Shown piece by piece: positions 8,555 through 16,940 of a stretch of DNA of 64,000 nt. The stretch spans positions 372,001 through 436,000 of the forward strand of contig NZ_QJKM01000002.1 of the NCBI RefSeq assembly GCF_003425685.1, in the 5' to 3' direction. A program made the translations under genes and the position numbers. The notes beneath the pieces are model-generated. The model did not search any database, was not told the DNA's origin, and saw nothing but the letters and a program-made list of their open reading frames with translations. Positions within the stretch are counted from its first letter, which is position 1; each line of letters opens with the position of its first letter. The DNA comes from Rhizobium terrae. Its GTDB lineage: Bacteria > Pseudomonadota > Alphaproteobacteria > Rhizobiales > Rhizobiaceae.

Positions 8555-10060
8555 ATGGGCCAAAGACGGCCGCGCCTGGCGAAGCCGACGCTCGACAAGG
8601 ATCTTGAGAAGTTTTCTTCGGTGGAGGAGGCCGGCCGGCAGATGTCGCGCGGGCTCGCCGCCCCCGGCACGGCCCTGCTCTTCATCATTCTCGCGGCGAT
8701 TTTCGCGGCGTCCTACGTGACCGGCAGGCCAGGCGCGGTGGTAGTGATCGCGGCTTCCGGTCTTGCGGCCTATATGGCGATGAACATCGGCGCCAACGAC
8801 GTGACCAACAATATTGGCGCGGCGGTCGGCGCGCGCGCCATGACCATGGCCTTCGGGCTTGGCCTTGCCGCCGTCTTCGAGGTCGCGGGCGCGGTCATCG
8901 CCGGGCGAGGTGTCGCCAACACAATTGCCAACGGCATCATGCAGAGCGGCATGATCGCCAGTCCGGATGTCCTGATTTGGGCGATGATGGCGGCGCTGCT
9001 TTCTGCCGCCGTGCTGATCAACGTGGCGACCTGGCTCGGCGCGCCGATTTCCACCACCCATTCGATCGTCGGCGGCGTCATGGGCGCCGGCATCGCGGCA
9101 GCCGGCCTTTCCGCCGTAAACTGGGGCATGGTCGCCGGCATCACGGCAAGCTGGGTCTTCTCCCCGATCCTGGGGGCCGTCATCGCCGCCGGCTTCCTGT
9201 TCTTCATCAAGGAAACCATCATCTACCGCGAGGACAAGATCGCCTCGGCGAAGACGTGGGTTCCGGTGCTGATCGGCGTCATGAGCGGCGCCTTTGCCGG
9301 TTTTCTGTCGCTGATCGGGCTCGGCCAACTCGTGCATGTCCCGGTGCCGATCGCAACGCTGATCACTCTCGTGACGGGTCTTGCCGCCTGGCAGCTGCTG
9401 ATCCCAGTCATCGCCCGGCAGGCCGAAGGATTGGAGAACCGCAACCAGTCGCTTCGAAAACTCTTCCGTGTTCCACTGGTCTTTTCCGCCGCGCTGATGT
9501 CGTTCGCACATGGAGCCAACGACGTTTCCAATGCGATCGGGCCGCTTGCCGCCATCGTCTCGGCAGCCCAGAGCGGCGTCGCTGGCAATATCCACGTTCC
9601 GCTCTGGGAACTGGTGATCGGCGGTCTCGGCATCTCGCTCGGCCTGCTTCTCTACGGGCCGAAGCTGGTCAAGCTGGTCGGGGCGGAGATCACCAAGCTC
9701 AATCCGATGCGGGCCTATTGCGTGTCGCTCTCGACGGCACTCACCGTCATCGTCGCATCCTGGATCGGCTTGCCGGTCTCGTCCACCCATGTTGCCGTCG
9801 GAGCGGTCTTCGGCGTCGGCTTTTTCCGCGAGTGGTACACCCGCCATTCGAAGCGTCGCTTCGAATACATGCGAGTGCGGGCCGGCAAGGAACCAGACAC
9901 GACGGAGCCGTTCGAGCGTAATGACGAGGAGTTGAAGCGGCGCTATCTGGTGCGGCGTTCGCACCTCCTCAGCATCATCGCCGCCTGGATGATCACGCTT
10001 CCGGCGGCCGCGGCCCTTGCGGCGCTCATCGCCACGGCTATGTTCGCCCTGTTCGTCTAG
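8555..10060 (+). CDS. pit: Inorganic phosphate transporter, PiT family
   Basis: Integral inner-membrane symporter of 501 aa that takes up metal-phosphate with protons. Both inverted PiT signatures are visible: GANDVTNNIGAAVGA near residue 77 and AHGANDVSNAIGPLAA in the second half, each followed by the P-[IV]-STTHS/SSTHV motif (GAPISTTHSIVGG; GLPVSSTHVAVGA). About ten to twelve hydrophobic segments are seen, plus a charged cytoplasmic loop (residues ~420-465). The first ~40 residues are polar and Lys/Arg-rich. GGAGAC precedes the ATG. No PhoU-like gene is adjacent, unlike in many bacterial pit operons, so phosphate control would be elsewhere. Confidence 0.93.
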   Translation: MGQRRPRLAKPTLDKDLEKFSSVEEAGRQMSRGLAAPGTALLFIILAAIFAASYVTGRPGAVVVIAASGLAAYMAMNIGANDVTNNIGAAVGARAMTMAFGLGLAAVFEVAGAVIAGRGVANTIANGIMQSGMIASPDVLIWAMMAALLSAAVLINVATWLGAPISTTHSIVGGVMGAGIAAAGLSAVNWGMVAGITASWVFSPILGAVIAAGFLFFIKETIIYREDKIASAKTWVPVLIGVMSGAFAGFLSLIGLGQLVHVPVPIATLITLVTGLAAWQLLIPVIARQAEGLENRNQSLRKLFRVPLVFSAALMSFAHGANDVSNAIGPLAAIVSAAQSGVAGNIHVPLWELVIGGLGISLGLLLYGPKLVKLVGAEITKLNPMRAYCVSLSTALTVIVASWIGLPVSSTHVAVGAVFGVGFFREWYTRHSKRRFEYMRVRAGKEPDTTEPFERNDEELKRRYLVRRSHLLSIIAAWMITLPAAAALAALIATAMFALFV

Positions 10061-10100
10061 ATCGCTCCAGCGCTCCGCCAGAGCGATCCAGTTCTTTATT
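10060..10100 (+). terminator. Hairpin terminator after pit
   Basis: GATCGCTC (10060-10067) pairs with GAGCGATC (10081-10088), followed by a T-rich stretch (ttctttattt). The stem begins on the last base of the stop codon. Confidence 0.6.
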
Positions 10101-10159
10101 TACGCAGCTCCGGACAAAAAACATTTTCACCTATCCGGAATTGCATTGAGCAGGGTTTC

Positions 10160-10897
10160 ATGCGCGCCAATTTCCGAATGCAGAGACTGTTCATCGATGC
10201 GCCGATCGGGCCGGCTCGCCGGCACGAGGTGACGTCCGAACAGTTCAACTACCTCGCCAACGTGCTGCGAATGGAAGACGGCGCGGAAGTGCTCGTCTTC
10301 AATGGCCGCGACGGCGAATGGAAGGGGAAACTCACCTTCCCGACCCGCAAGAAGATCGCGCTCGAATTCGTCGAGGAGACCCGACCGCAGCCGCCAGCCT
10401 CTGACCTCCATTATCTTTTCGCCCCGCTGAAGGTCGGACGGCTCGACTATCTCGTCCAAAAGGCCGTCGAGATGGGAGCCGGCTTTCTGCAGCCCGTGAT
10501 GACCCAGCACGTGCAGGGCAAGATCACCAGCATGGAGCGGCTTCAGGCGAATGTGATCGAGGCGGCCGAACAGTGCGGCATATTGTCGGTCCCCGGTGTC
10601 GCGACGCCGAAAAAGCTCGGCGACCTGCTCGATACCTGGCCGGCGGACCGGCGCATCATCTTCTGCGACGAAGGCGATGAAGGACAAAACCCGCTTCCCG
10701 TTCTTTCGGGCATTAAAGAGACGAGACTGGCGCTGCTGGTCGGCCCCGAGGGCGGGTTTTCCGAGGAGGAAAGGGAGCGGTTGCGGTCGCTGCCCTTCGT
10801 CACCGCCATCCCGCTCGGACCCCGCATCCTGCGGGCGGACACGGCGGCGGTGGCGGCGCTCGCCGTCATCCAGGCGACGATCGGCGACTGGCGCTGA
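10160..10897 (+). CDS. rsmE: 16S rRNA (uracil(1498)-N3)-methyltransferase
   Basis: SPOUT-class RNA methyltransferase (245 aa) that methylates N3 of U1498 in 16S rRNA. An N-terminal PUA-like domain ([11 protein letters not shown]...[26 protein letters not shown]) is followed by the SPOUT domain with [12 protein letters not shown] and the knot motif [16 protein letters not shown], which is diagnostic for RsmE. Length matches the family (~240-250 aa). The gene lies between pit and gshA on the same strand; an rsmE-gshA arrangement is common in rhizobia as far as I recall. The ATG at 10160 is preceded by AGCAGGGTTTC. Confidence 0.95.
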   Translation: MRANFRMQRLFIDAPIGPARRHEVTSEQFNYLANVLRMEDGAEVLVFNGRDGEWKGKLTFPTRKKIALEFVEETRPQPPASDLHYLFAPLKVGRLDYLVQKAVEMGAGFLQPVMTQHVQGKITSMERLQANVIEAAEQCGILSVPGVATPKKLGDLLDTWPADRRIIFCDEGDEGQNPLPVLSGIKETRLALLVGPEGGFSEEERERLRSLPFVTAIPLGPRILRADTAAVAALAVIQATIGDWR

Positions 10898-11061
10898 AGA
10901 CGGCGCGGCAGAATTGACACACCCCCTGCGATTTTCTGACAATGCGTTGAAAGAAATTCACTTGCACCGCACATGAAATCGGTCCAAGCAGCCGGCCATC
11001 CGCGCGCCTTCAGCGTGCGGATTTGGCGTCCAGATCCGGCATTCCGAACAAGGTATTTTAC

Positions 11062-12435
11062 ATGGCGCGCGACACCACCGACCAGACACCGCTCTCCTCG
11101 GTGTCCGAGCTTTCAGCCTACCTGGAAAAGGGGCCGCGGCCACCCGAAAAGTTCCGCATCGGCACAGAGCACGAGAAATTCGCCTTTTTCCGGGCAGACA
11201 ACAGTCCCGTTCCCTATTTCGGTGATGCGAGCATTTCCGCGCTGCTCAAAGGCATGCAGGCCAAGCTCGGCTGGGAGCCGATCATGGACGGCGAAAACAT
11301 CATCGGGCTCGGCGAGCAGTCCGGCATGGGCGCGATCTCCATCGAGCCTGGCGGCCAGTTCGAGCTTTCCGGCGCGCCGCTCGAAACGATCCACGAGACC
11401 TGTAAGGAATCCAACCATCATCTCGCCGTACTGAAGGAAATCGCCGAGCCGATGGGCATTCGTTTCCTCGGCATGGGCGGCAGCCCGAAGTGGAGCTTCG
11501 CCGAGACACCGCGCATGCCGAAATCCCGCTACGGGATCATGACAAATTACATGCCGAAGGTCGGGCGCCAGGGCCTCGACATGATGTACCGCACCTGCAC
11601 GATCCAGGTGAACCTCGATTTCTCCTCGGAGGAGGACATGGCGCGCAAGATGCGCGTTTCCATGAAGCTGCAATATCTGGCAACCGCCCTCTTCGCCTCC
11701 TCGCCGTTTACCGAAGGCAAACCGAACGGCCTCCTCTCCTGGCGCGGCGACATCTGGCGCGATACGGACAACCGGCGCGCCGGCGTGCTGCCCTTCGTCT
11801 TCAGCAAAGATTTCGGTTTCAAGGACTATGTCGAATGGGCGCTCGACGTGCCGATGTATTTCATCGTGCGCGACGGCAGGTATCGCGACTGTACGAACAT
11901 CACCTTCCGGCAGTTCATGAACGGCGCGCTCAAGGGCGAGATCAGGGACTGGGAGCCGACGATGGGCGACTGGATCAACCATCTCTCCACCCTCTTCCCG
12001 GATGTCCGCCTCAAGCGGTTCCTGGAAATGCGCGGCGCCGACGGCGGTCCGTGGCGGCGCATCTGTGCGCTGCCGGCCTTCTGGGTCGGCCTGCTTTACG
12101 ACGACGGCGCGCTTGCCGATGCCGAGGCGCTGACCGCCGACTGGACCTTTGAAGACGTGACCGCGATGCGCGACGCGGTACCGGCGAAGGGTCTCCAGGC
12201 TTCGATCAAGGACCGGTCCGTGCTGGAAGTCTCCCGCGAGGTTCTGGCGATTTCCAAGGCCGGTCTCAAGGCGCGCAACCGCCTGAACGGCGAGGGCCAG
12301 GACGAGAGCATCTTCCTTGCCCCGCTCGAAGAGGTGCTTGCCAAGAAGACAACCATGGCGGAGGACATGCTGGCGCTCTTCAACGGCCGTTGGAACGGCT
12401 CGGTCGAGCCGGTCTTCGAGGAATATCAGTACTGA
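11062..12435 (+). CDS. gshA: Glutamate-cysteine ligase
   Basis: First enzyme of glutathione synthesis: ATP-dependent joining of glutamate and cysteine. The start is set at ATG 11062 (MARDTTDQTPLSS), preceded by AAGG, rather than the TTG at 11023, giving 457 aa, the length typical of the alphaproteobacterial/plant-type GCS2 family. Characteristic blocks include FRIGTEHEKFAF, GAISIEPGGQFELSGAPLETIH, MGGSPKW and NYMPKVGRQGLDMMYRTCTIQVNLDFSSE. The product is cytosolic. In Sinorhizobium a LysR regulator, LsrB, is reported to act on glutathione synthesis; a LysR gene of similar type lies 1.6 kb downstream here, but no link is shown by the sequence. Confidence 0.96.
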   Translation: MARDTTDQTPLSSVSELSAYLEKGPRPPEKFRIGTEHEKFAFFRADNSPVPYFGDASISALLKGMQAKLGWEPIMDGENIIGLGEQSGMGAISIEPGGQFELSGAPLETIHETCKESNHHLAVLKEIAEPMGIRFLGMGGSPKWSFAETPRMPKSRYGIMTNYMPKVGRQGLDMMYRTCTIQVNLDFSSEEDMARKMRVSMKLQYLATALFASSPFTEGKPNGLLSWRGDIWRDTDNRRAGVLPFVFSKDFGFKDYVEWALDVPMYFIVRDGRYRDCTNITFRQFMNGALKGEIRDWEPTMGDWINHLSTLFPDVRLKRFLEMRGADGGPWRRICALPAFWVGLLYDDGALADAEALTADWTFEDVTAMRDAVPAKGLQASIKDRSVLEVSREVLAISKAGLKARNRLNGEGQDESIFLAPLEEVLAKKTTMAEDMLALFNGRWNGSVEPVFEEYQY

Positions 12436-12444
12436 ACAGTTGAG

Positions 12445-12467
12445 ACCGGTTCCAAAAACCGGTTTTC
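12445..12467 (+). terminator. Terminator after gshA
   Basis: ACCGGTT (12445-12451) pairs with AACCGGT (12457-12463) and continues into TTTT. It lies 10 nt after the stop. Confidence 0.7.
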
Positions 12468-12521
12468 GTCCAGCACTTTCCGGTTATAGTGGTGCATCAA
12501 CCCGGCCGGAAAGGATTCTCC

Positions 12522-13433
12522 ATGCTGCCACTGTTCGACATGATGCTCAGAGCTCAGAACGGCGCAGGCATGGAGGCGATCGCCAAGCAATTCAACCTGG
12601 CCCAGGAGCAGGCAACCCAGGCGATGGCCGCGCTGATGCCGGCCTTCTCCTCCGGCCTCAAGCGCACCAGCGCCAACCCTTATGACCTCACCCAGCTGAT
12701 GGGCAGCATGTTCTCCGGCTCCTATGCCAAATATTTCGAGGATATGACCAAGGCCTTTACCCCGCAGGGCATGGCGGACGGCAACGCAGTGCTGGAAAAA
12801 CTGTTCGGCTCCAAGGAAGTCTCCCGCGCCATCGCCGCGCAGGCCGAACAGTTTACCGGCATCGGACAGGAAGTTTTCAAGAAGATGATGCCGGTCATGG
12901 CGGATACGCTGATGGGCGGGCTCTTCAAACAGATGACCGGGCAGATGTCTTCCGCCAACGAGGCCTTCTCCGCCTCCCCGGTGGGTCAGATGACACAGCA
13001 GTGGCTGGAAAGCATGGGCCTGCAGCCGAAGGCCAGGCCGCAGGCGCCCTCCACCCCCCTCGGCAACCCGTTCGACAATCCATTCACGCAGGCAATGCGT
13101 TCCATGTGGGGATTGGACAAGCCGGAACAGCCGCAGCCGCAAGCCGGCAACCTGTTCGCCGACAATCCTTTCGCCAAGGCCTTCCAGGACATGATGAGCG
13201 GCGCCTTCGCCGGCAAGCCCATCGAGCCCGAAAAGCCCAAGGAGAAACCGGCGCCGGCTGCCGAGCCCAATCCTTATCGCGACGTGCTGAACAGCATGTT
13301 CGACAGCGGGCTCGAAGTGCAGAAGAACTACCAGAGAAATATGGAAGCGATCTTCGACACCTATCTGCGCAACGGCGCGGGCAGCGGGACAGACCTCGAA
13401 CCCACACCCGCCGATCCGAAGCCCGCCAAATAA
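12522..13433 (+). CDS. DUF937-domain protein of unknown function
   Basis: Hypothetical protein of 303 aa from ATG 12522 (GGAAAGGA upstream); an in-frame GTG at 12489 is less likely. Residues ~1-150 (LFDMMLRAQNGAGMEAIAKQF...LFGSKEVSRAIAAQAEQFTGIGQEVFKKMMPVMADTLMGGLFKQM) match my recollection of DUF937, a helical family often found in polyhydroxybutyrate-making bacteria. The second half is Pro/Lys/Gln-rich with repeated NPF/DNPF motifs (GNPFDNPFTQAM, DNPFAKAFQDMM) and looks like disordered linkers joining short amphipathic helices. No signal peptide or membrane segment. Monocistronic after the gshA terminator. Function unknown. Confidence 0.75.
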   Translation: MLPLFDMMLRAQNGAGMEAIAKQFNLAQEQATQAMAALMPAFSSGLKRTSANPYDLTQLMGSMFSGSYAKYFEDMTKAFTPQGMADGNAVLEKLFGSKEVSRAIAAQAEQFTGIGQEVFKKMMPVMADTLMGGLFKQMTGQMSSANEAFSASPVGQMTQQWLESMGLQPKARPQAPSTPLGNPFDNPFTQAMRSMWGLDKPEQPQPQAGNLFADNPFAKAFQDMMSGAFAGKPIEPEKPKEKPAPAAEPNPYRDVLNSMFDSGLEVQKNYQRNMEAIFDTYLRNGAGSGTDLEPTPADPKPAK

Positions 13434-13463
13434 AAAAGCCCGGCGCGGATCGACCGGCCGGGC
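13432..13463 (-). terminator. Terminator for the DUF1127 gene
   Basis: GCCCGGC (13438-13444) pairs with GCCGGGC (13457-13463); the run of A at 13432-13437 is a T tract on the minus strand. It directly abuts the stop of the plus-strand DUF937 gene, so the two transcripts converge here. Confidence 0.75.
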
Positions 13464-13511
13464 AAGCAGCAGGGCTATTGGCTATCACCCTGCGGGGAAA
13501 CTGTATACAGC

Positions 13512-13811
13512 CTAGCGATTGGCCAGCTGCCTGAAACGCGCATGCGATCGTTGGCGGGCAACACCGGCGAGAAGCCGGGTCGGATCGTCCAGCACGCCGG
13601 ATCTATCAAGCGCCATCACCACATCATGCCGTGTGATGCCGATATCGTTGAGCTGGCTGTCGTTGAGATCATAGAGGCTATTGGCCGCCATACGGTTGCG
13701 AAAGGCACGCCATACGGATTTCGTTCGCAGCATCACGATGGCCAGGCGGCCTTCCGGGCCGCGCCGTTCGTGGACGAGGTCGAGTTCAGTTCCGCAGTCG
13801 GTCGTGCTCAT
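13512..13811 (-). CDS. DUF1127 domain protein
   Basis: Small protein of 99 aa starting at ATG 13811 with AAAGGAT eight bases upstream; the open frame continues further 5' but without a better start. The DUF1127 core is FRNRMAANSLYDLNDSQLNDIGITRHDVVMAL, an Arg-rich amphipathic segment with the conserved L-x-D-I-G-I turn. DUF1127 proteins in rhizobia and Brucella are short regulators, some binding RNA or controlling phosphate and C/N metabolism. It is divergent from a LysR-type gene (gap 196 bp). In Brucella the LysR regulator VtlR activates several DUF1127 genes, so control by its neighbour is plausible. Confidence 0.82.
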   Translation of the reverse strand: MSTTDCGTELDLVHERRGPEGRLAIVMLRTKSVWRAFRNRMAANSLYDLNDSQLNDIGITRHDVVMALDRSGVLDDPTRLLAGVARQRSHARFRQLANR

Positions 13812-14007
13812 TGGTCTATCCTTTCGCAGGCACGAGAAAGGCCATCCCTTCCGCAGAGGTCTTGCGGAAGAGCTGCCTGAAGAGACGCTCAGGGAGGAAG
13901 CGTCCGTTGATCTTGATTTACGCATACCCTTATCGCGGAAAACCTATTGATCAGTCCAACGAATGTTTCTAATGGTTAGCATCAAACCCTCTGATGGATG
14001 ATCCTTC

Positions 14008-14964
14008 ATGTCCGCTCCGCTCGATATCGACCAGTTGCATACATTCATCGCCATCGTGGATACCGGCAGCTTCACCAAAGCGGCCGACCGGGTATTCAAG
14101 ACTCAATCCGCCGTCTCGATGCAGATGCGTCGTCTGGAGGAACGGATCGGCAAGCAGCTCTTCGCCAAGGACGGCCGCGGCAACCGGCTGACTGCAGAGG
14201 GCGAGAAGCTTCTGAACTATGCGCGGCGCATCATCCGGCTGAACAACGAAGCGATCGCCGCTTTCGACGACAACCGTCTGGAAGGGACGATCCGCATCGG
14301 CACGCCGGACGATTATGCCGACCGCTACATGCCGGAGATCATCGGCCGTTTCGCCAAGACGCATCCGAACGTCGAACTCTATATCGTCTGCGAGCCTTCG
14401 GTCAGCCTTGCGGAAAAGATGGCCCGGGGGGAACTGGATATCGCGCTGGTGACGCACAACCCGCGGCAGCGCATATCCGACGTGGTGCGCACCGAACCGC
14501 TCTGCTGGGTCGGCTCCGCCAACCATCCGCTGAAGGAGGATGCGCCGGTGCCGCTGGCGGTCGGCCGTCGTGACTGCCTGTGGCGGCAGCTTGCCTGCTC
14601 GGCGCTGGATGCCGATGGGCGCGAATACCAAGTGCTGTTCACTAGCTGGTCGTCGACCGTGGTTGCGGCCGCCGTGTTGGCTGGCATGGCCGTCTCGGTG
14701 CTTCCCGAATCGGCGCTTCGGACCGGCATGAAGGTGCTGACGGCCGCCGATGGTTTCCCGCCTCTGCCGCCGGTGCAGATCGGCATCATGAAGCGGCCCG
14801 GCCTTTCGCCGTCGCTGATGAACGCCATCACCGACCATATCACCGCCTGTCTCGACAACATCTCGCCGGCCGTCATCCCCGACGATCTCGAAGGCGGCGA
14901 GGTGAAGGCTTTCCAGCGGATGCCGCGGGCCCGGGCCGCGGGTTCTGTCATGCCCGGCTGGTAG
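14008..14964 (+). CDS. LysR-family transcriptional regulator (LsrB/VtlR-like)
   Basis: LysR-type regulator of 318 aa. The N-terminal winged HTH covers residues ~5-64 (LDIDQLHTFIAIVDTGSFTKAADRVFKTQSAVSMQMRRLEERIGKQLF), followed by a periplasmic-binding-like effector domain (RIGTPDDYADRYMPEIIGRF, CLWRQLACSALDADGREYQVLFTS). The GTPDDYADRY and CLWRQ blocks recall the LsrB/VtlR subgroup of rhizobia and Brucella, which acts in oxidative stress, host interaction and control of AbcR small RNAs and DUF1127 genes. It is divergent from a DUF1127 gene, as would fit. No AbcR RNA is adjacent, because the FMN riboswitch occupies the 3' flank, so it may be a paralogue of true LsrB. Confidence 0.88.
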   Translation: MSAPLDIDQLHTFIAIVDTGSFTKAADRVFKTQSAVSMQMRRLEERIGKQLFAKDGRGNRLTAEGEKLLNYARRIIRLNNEAIAAFDDNRLEGTIRIGTPDDYADRYMPEIIGRFAKTHPNVELYIVCEPSVSLAEKMARGELDIALVTHNPRQRISDVVRTEPLCWVGSANHPLKEDAPVPLAVGRRDCLWRQLACSALDADGREYQVLFTSWSSTVVAAAVLAGMAVSVLPESALRTGMKVLTAADGFPPLPPVQIGIMKRPGLSPSLMNAITDHITACLDNISPAVIPDDLEGGEVKAFQRMPRARAAGSVMPGW

Positions 14965-15014
14965 GGCCGACTCCACTCTTGCCTTCTTCGTGAAGGTTAC
15001 GTTACATCGCTGCT

Positions 15015-15152
15015 GTTCTCAGGGCGGGGTGAAACTCCCCACCGGCGGTATGCGGTTAAAAACCGCGAGCCCGCGAGCGCCTTCCAGCCGAAGGGTCAGC
15101 AGACCAGGTGCGATGCCTGGGCCGACGGTCATAGTCCGGATGAAAGAGAACG
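15015..15152 (+). ncRNA. FMN riboswitch (RFN element)
   Basis: The conserved RFN core is present: TCTCAGGGCGGGGTGAAACT then CCCCACCGGCGGTA, and the 3' half GAGCCCGCGAGCG, GGGTCAGCAGA, TGCCTGGGCCGACGGTCATAGT and CCGGATGAAAGAGAAC. It lies 80 nt upstream of ribH2. Flavin mononucleotide binding to this aptamer represses flavin genes. Downstream, a CCCGC/GCGGG hairpin (about 15163-15180) and a CCTT that could pair with the ribosome-binding GAAGGAG at 15223 suggest control of transcription or of initiation; which one cannot be decided from the sequence. Confidence 0.96.
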
Positions 15153-15234
15153 GACGTGCAGCACCCGCAATCCGCGGGCGCTGTGGACGTGCGTGATCGC
15201 CTTGGGTGCGGTGTCGTAACCTGAAGGAGATCCC

Positions 15235-15675
15235 ATGACACACACCCGCTTCGCCTTCGTCAAAGCAAATTGGCATTCCGAGATCGTCGACAAAGCTCTC
15301 GAAGGCTTCCTCGAACTCGTGCCGCGCGCAGATGTCGACATTTTCGACGTGCCCGGCGCGTTCGAACTGCCGCTTGCCTCGCGCGACCTTGCCGCGACCG
15401 GCCGCTATGCGGCGGTGGTCGCCGCAGCCCTTGTCGCCGACGGCGGCATATACCGGCACGAATTCGTCGCCTCGGCCGTCGTCGACGGTTTGATGCGCGC
15501 CGGGTTGGATACCGGCGTGCCCGTCCTGTCGGTTTCGCTGACGCCCCACCATTTCCAGGAGACTGCGCATCACAAGGCGGTCTTCAGCGCCCATTTCGTC
15601 GAGAAGGGGCGCGAAGCCGCCCGCGCGGCGCAGATGATCGTCGGCACGCGCCGGCAGATCGCCAAGGCGGCTTGA
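15235..15675 (+). CDS. ribH2: 6,7-dimethyl-8-ribityllumazine synthase, type 2 (RibH2)
   Basis: Penultimate enzyme of riboflavin synthesis, condensing the ribityl-aminopyrimidine with dihydroxybutanone phosphate; 146 aa. Family blocks: FDVPGAFELPLASRDLAATGRYAAVVAAALVADGGIYRHEFVASAVVDGLM and LSVSLTPHHF. The DGGIYRHEFV sequence and the phenylalanine/tryptophan-containing N-terminus (FVKANWHSEIVDKAL) fit the decameric type-2 enzymes of Rhizobiales (Brucella RibH2) rather than the icosahedral type 1. It stands alone behind the FMN riboswitch, with no ribBA/ribD/ribE nearby; a housekeeping ribH1 is expected elsewhere. GAAGGAG precedes the ATG. Confidence 0.93.
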   Translation: MTHTRFAFVKANWHSEIVDKALEGFLELVPRADVDIFDVPGAFELPLASRDLAATGRYAAVVAAALVADGGIYRHEFVASAVVDGLMRAGLDTGVPVLSVSLTPHHFQETAHHKAVFSAHFVEKGREAARAAQMIVGTRRQIAKAA

Positions 15676-15685
15676 TCGGCGCGGC

Positions 15686-15711
15686 AAAAGCCGGGGCGGG
15701 ATCCCGGCTTT
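15686..15711. terminator. Bidirectional terminator between ribH2 and dienelactone hydrolase
   Basis: AAAGCCGGG pairs with CCCGGCTTT around a short loop. A-rich and T-rich flanks make it usable by both convergent genes. Confidence 0.7.
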
Positions 15712-15732
15712 CGTCATCATTCCGAACTTCGG

Positions 15733-16617
15733 CTAGGCCAGGTTCTTCTTGAAGAAGGCGACCGTACGGCTCCAGGCGAGGTCGGCGGCCGCCTTGTCGT
15801 AGCGGGCCGATGAGGTATCGTTATTGAAGGCGTGGTTGGCGCCCTCATAAACGAAGATCTCGAAGGTCTTGCCGTTCTTTTCCAGCGCCGCCTTGAAGGC
15901 CGGGATGCCGGCATTGATGCGCTCGTCGAGGCCACCGTAATGCAGCATGAGCGGCGCCTTGATGGCCGGCACGTCCTCGGCCTTCGGTTGGGCGCCGTAA
16001 TAGGCGACGCCGGCATTGAGGTTCGGCGACTTCACGGCGAGATTGTTGACCGTACCACCGCCCCAGCAGAAGCCGATCGCGCCGACCTTGCCGTTGGCGC
16101 CGCTGATGCCGGCAAGATAGGCCCGGCTTGCTTCGCCGTTGGCGGCGACGCCACCCGCATCGAGGTTGGTGAACATCTGCCGGGCCTGCTCCTCGTCGGC
16201 CGGCGTGCCGCCGTTCGGAGACAGGAAATCGACGGCCAGCGCATTGAAGCCCTCCAGCGCCATGCGGCGGGCGACGTCCTTGATATGGTTGTTGAGGCCG
16301 CGGTTCTCGTGAACGACGATGACGCCGCCAATCGCCCCGGACGCGTTCTTCGGCTTGACGAGATAACCTTTCATAGTGACGCCGCCGGCGCCCGGATAGG
16401 TGACGTCCTGCGCCGTCAGCCGATCGTCGGCAGGGGCAATGATATCCGCCTTGGCGCCGTTGGCGGCGAGCATGGGGGCGATCGCAGCAGCAGCGGCGCC
16501 GGACCCTGCGAGGTGGGTCAGCTTTTCCATGAAGCGGCGGCGGTCCAGCGTCAGATGCGTATATTCGTCATAGGCGTTGATCATCGCCTGGGTGATCTTC
16601 GGGGTTTCGTTGTCCAT
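15733..16617 (-). CDS. Dienelactone hydrolase family protein, Tat-type N-terminus
   Basis: Alpha/beta hydrolase of 294 aa. The catalytic triad of carboxymethylenebutenolidase-like enzymes is visible: Cys in GFCWGGG, Asp in HYGGLDERI and His in YEGANHAFNND. The N-terminus contains DRRRFMEKLTHLAGSGAAAAAIAPMLAANGAKA, a twin-arginine-like motif followed by a hydrophobic stretch, typical of the YghX/DLH-2 group. That suggests export, although the ~27 residues before the RRRF motif make the signal unusual. Such proteins are usually assigned only to the family and their natural ester or lactone substrate is unknown. Followed by a bidirectional terminator; upstream GGAGGAG near 16628. Confidence 0.85.
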   Translation of the reverse strand: MDNETPKITQAMINAYDEYTHLTLDRRRFMEKLTHLAGSGAAAAAIAPMLAANGAKADIIAPADDRLTAQDVTYPGAGGVTMKGYLVKPKNASGAIGGVIVVHENRGLNNHIKDVARRMALEGFNALAVDFLSPNGGTPADEEQARQMFTNLDAGGVAANGEASRAYLAGISGANGKVGAIGFCWGGGTVNNLAVKSPNLNAGVAYYGAQPKAEDVPAIKAPLMLHYGGLDERINAGIPAFKAALEKNGKTFEIFVYEGANHAFNNDTSSARYDKAAADLAWSRTVAFFKKNLA

Positions 16618-16940
16618 GACCTGTTCTCCTCCTTTAGCGAATTGATCCGGCGAAGAAACCTATATCGATGCACCGCCGCTTGAAGATGAAACAGTGAGTG
16701 ATCAGCGCATCCTGCGTTACACTTGTTTGTGAAGGTGGGGTGATCGGCGTTTTCAGTTCAAGGCCAATTGACGGCAGGCAATATCCACATTGCCACGACC
16801 GAAAAAGAACCCGAGCATCCAGATCGGGCGGCGGTGGCACAGCCGTTGCTTCAGATGCACATAGAAACAGGCGTGGCAGGAAGCGACATGGCGCCGGCAG
16901 CCGACGCCATGTCGTCGTTTCGGAGACTGCCGTCAGGACG
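16618..16940. other. Intergenic region with one strong hairpin
   Basis: No convincing gene. It holds the promoter of the dienelactone hydrolase gene near 16620-16720 and a perfect 10-bp stem (16884-16893 with 16905-16914, eleven-base loop) 27 nt past the stop of the downstream minus-strand gene, probably its terminator although a T tract is lacking. Confidence 0.5.

Noticed and set aside
14965..15014. AbcR-type small RNA downstream of the LysR gene
   Set aside because: The space between the LysR stop and the RFN element is only ~50 bp and shows no hairpin of that type.
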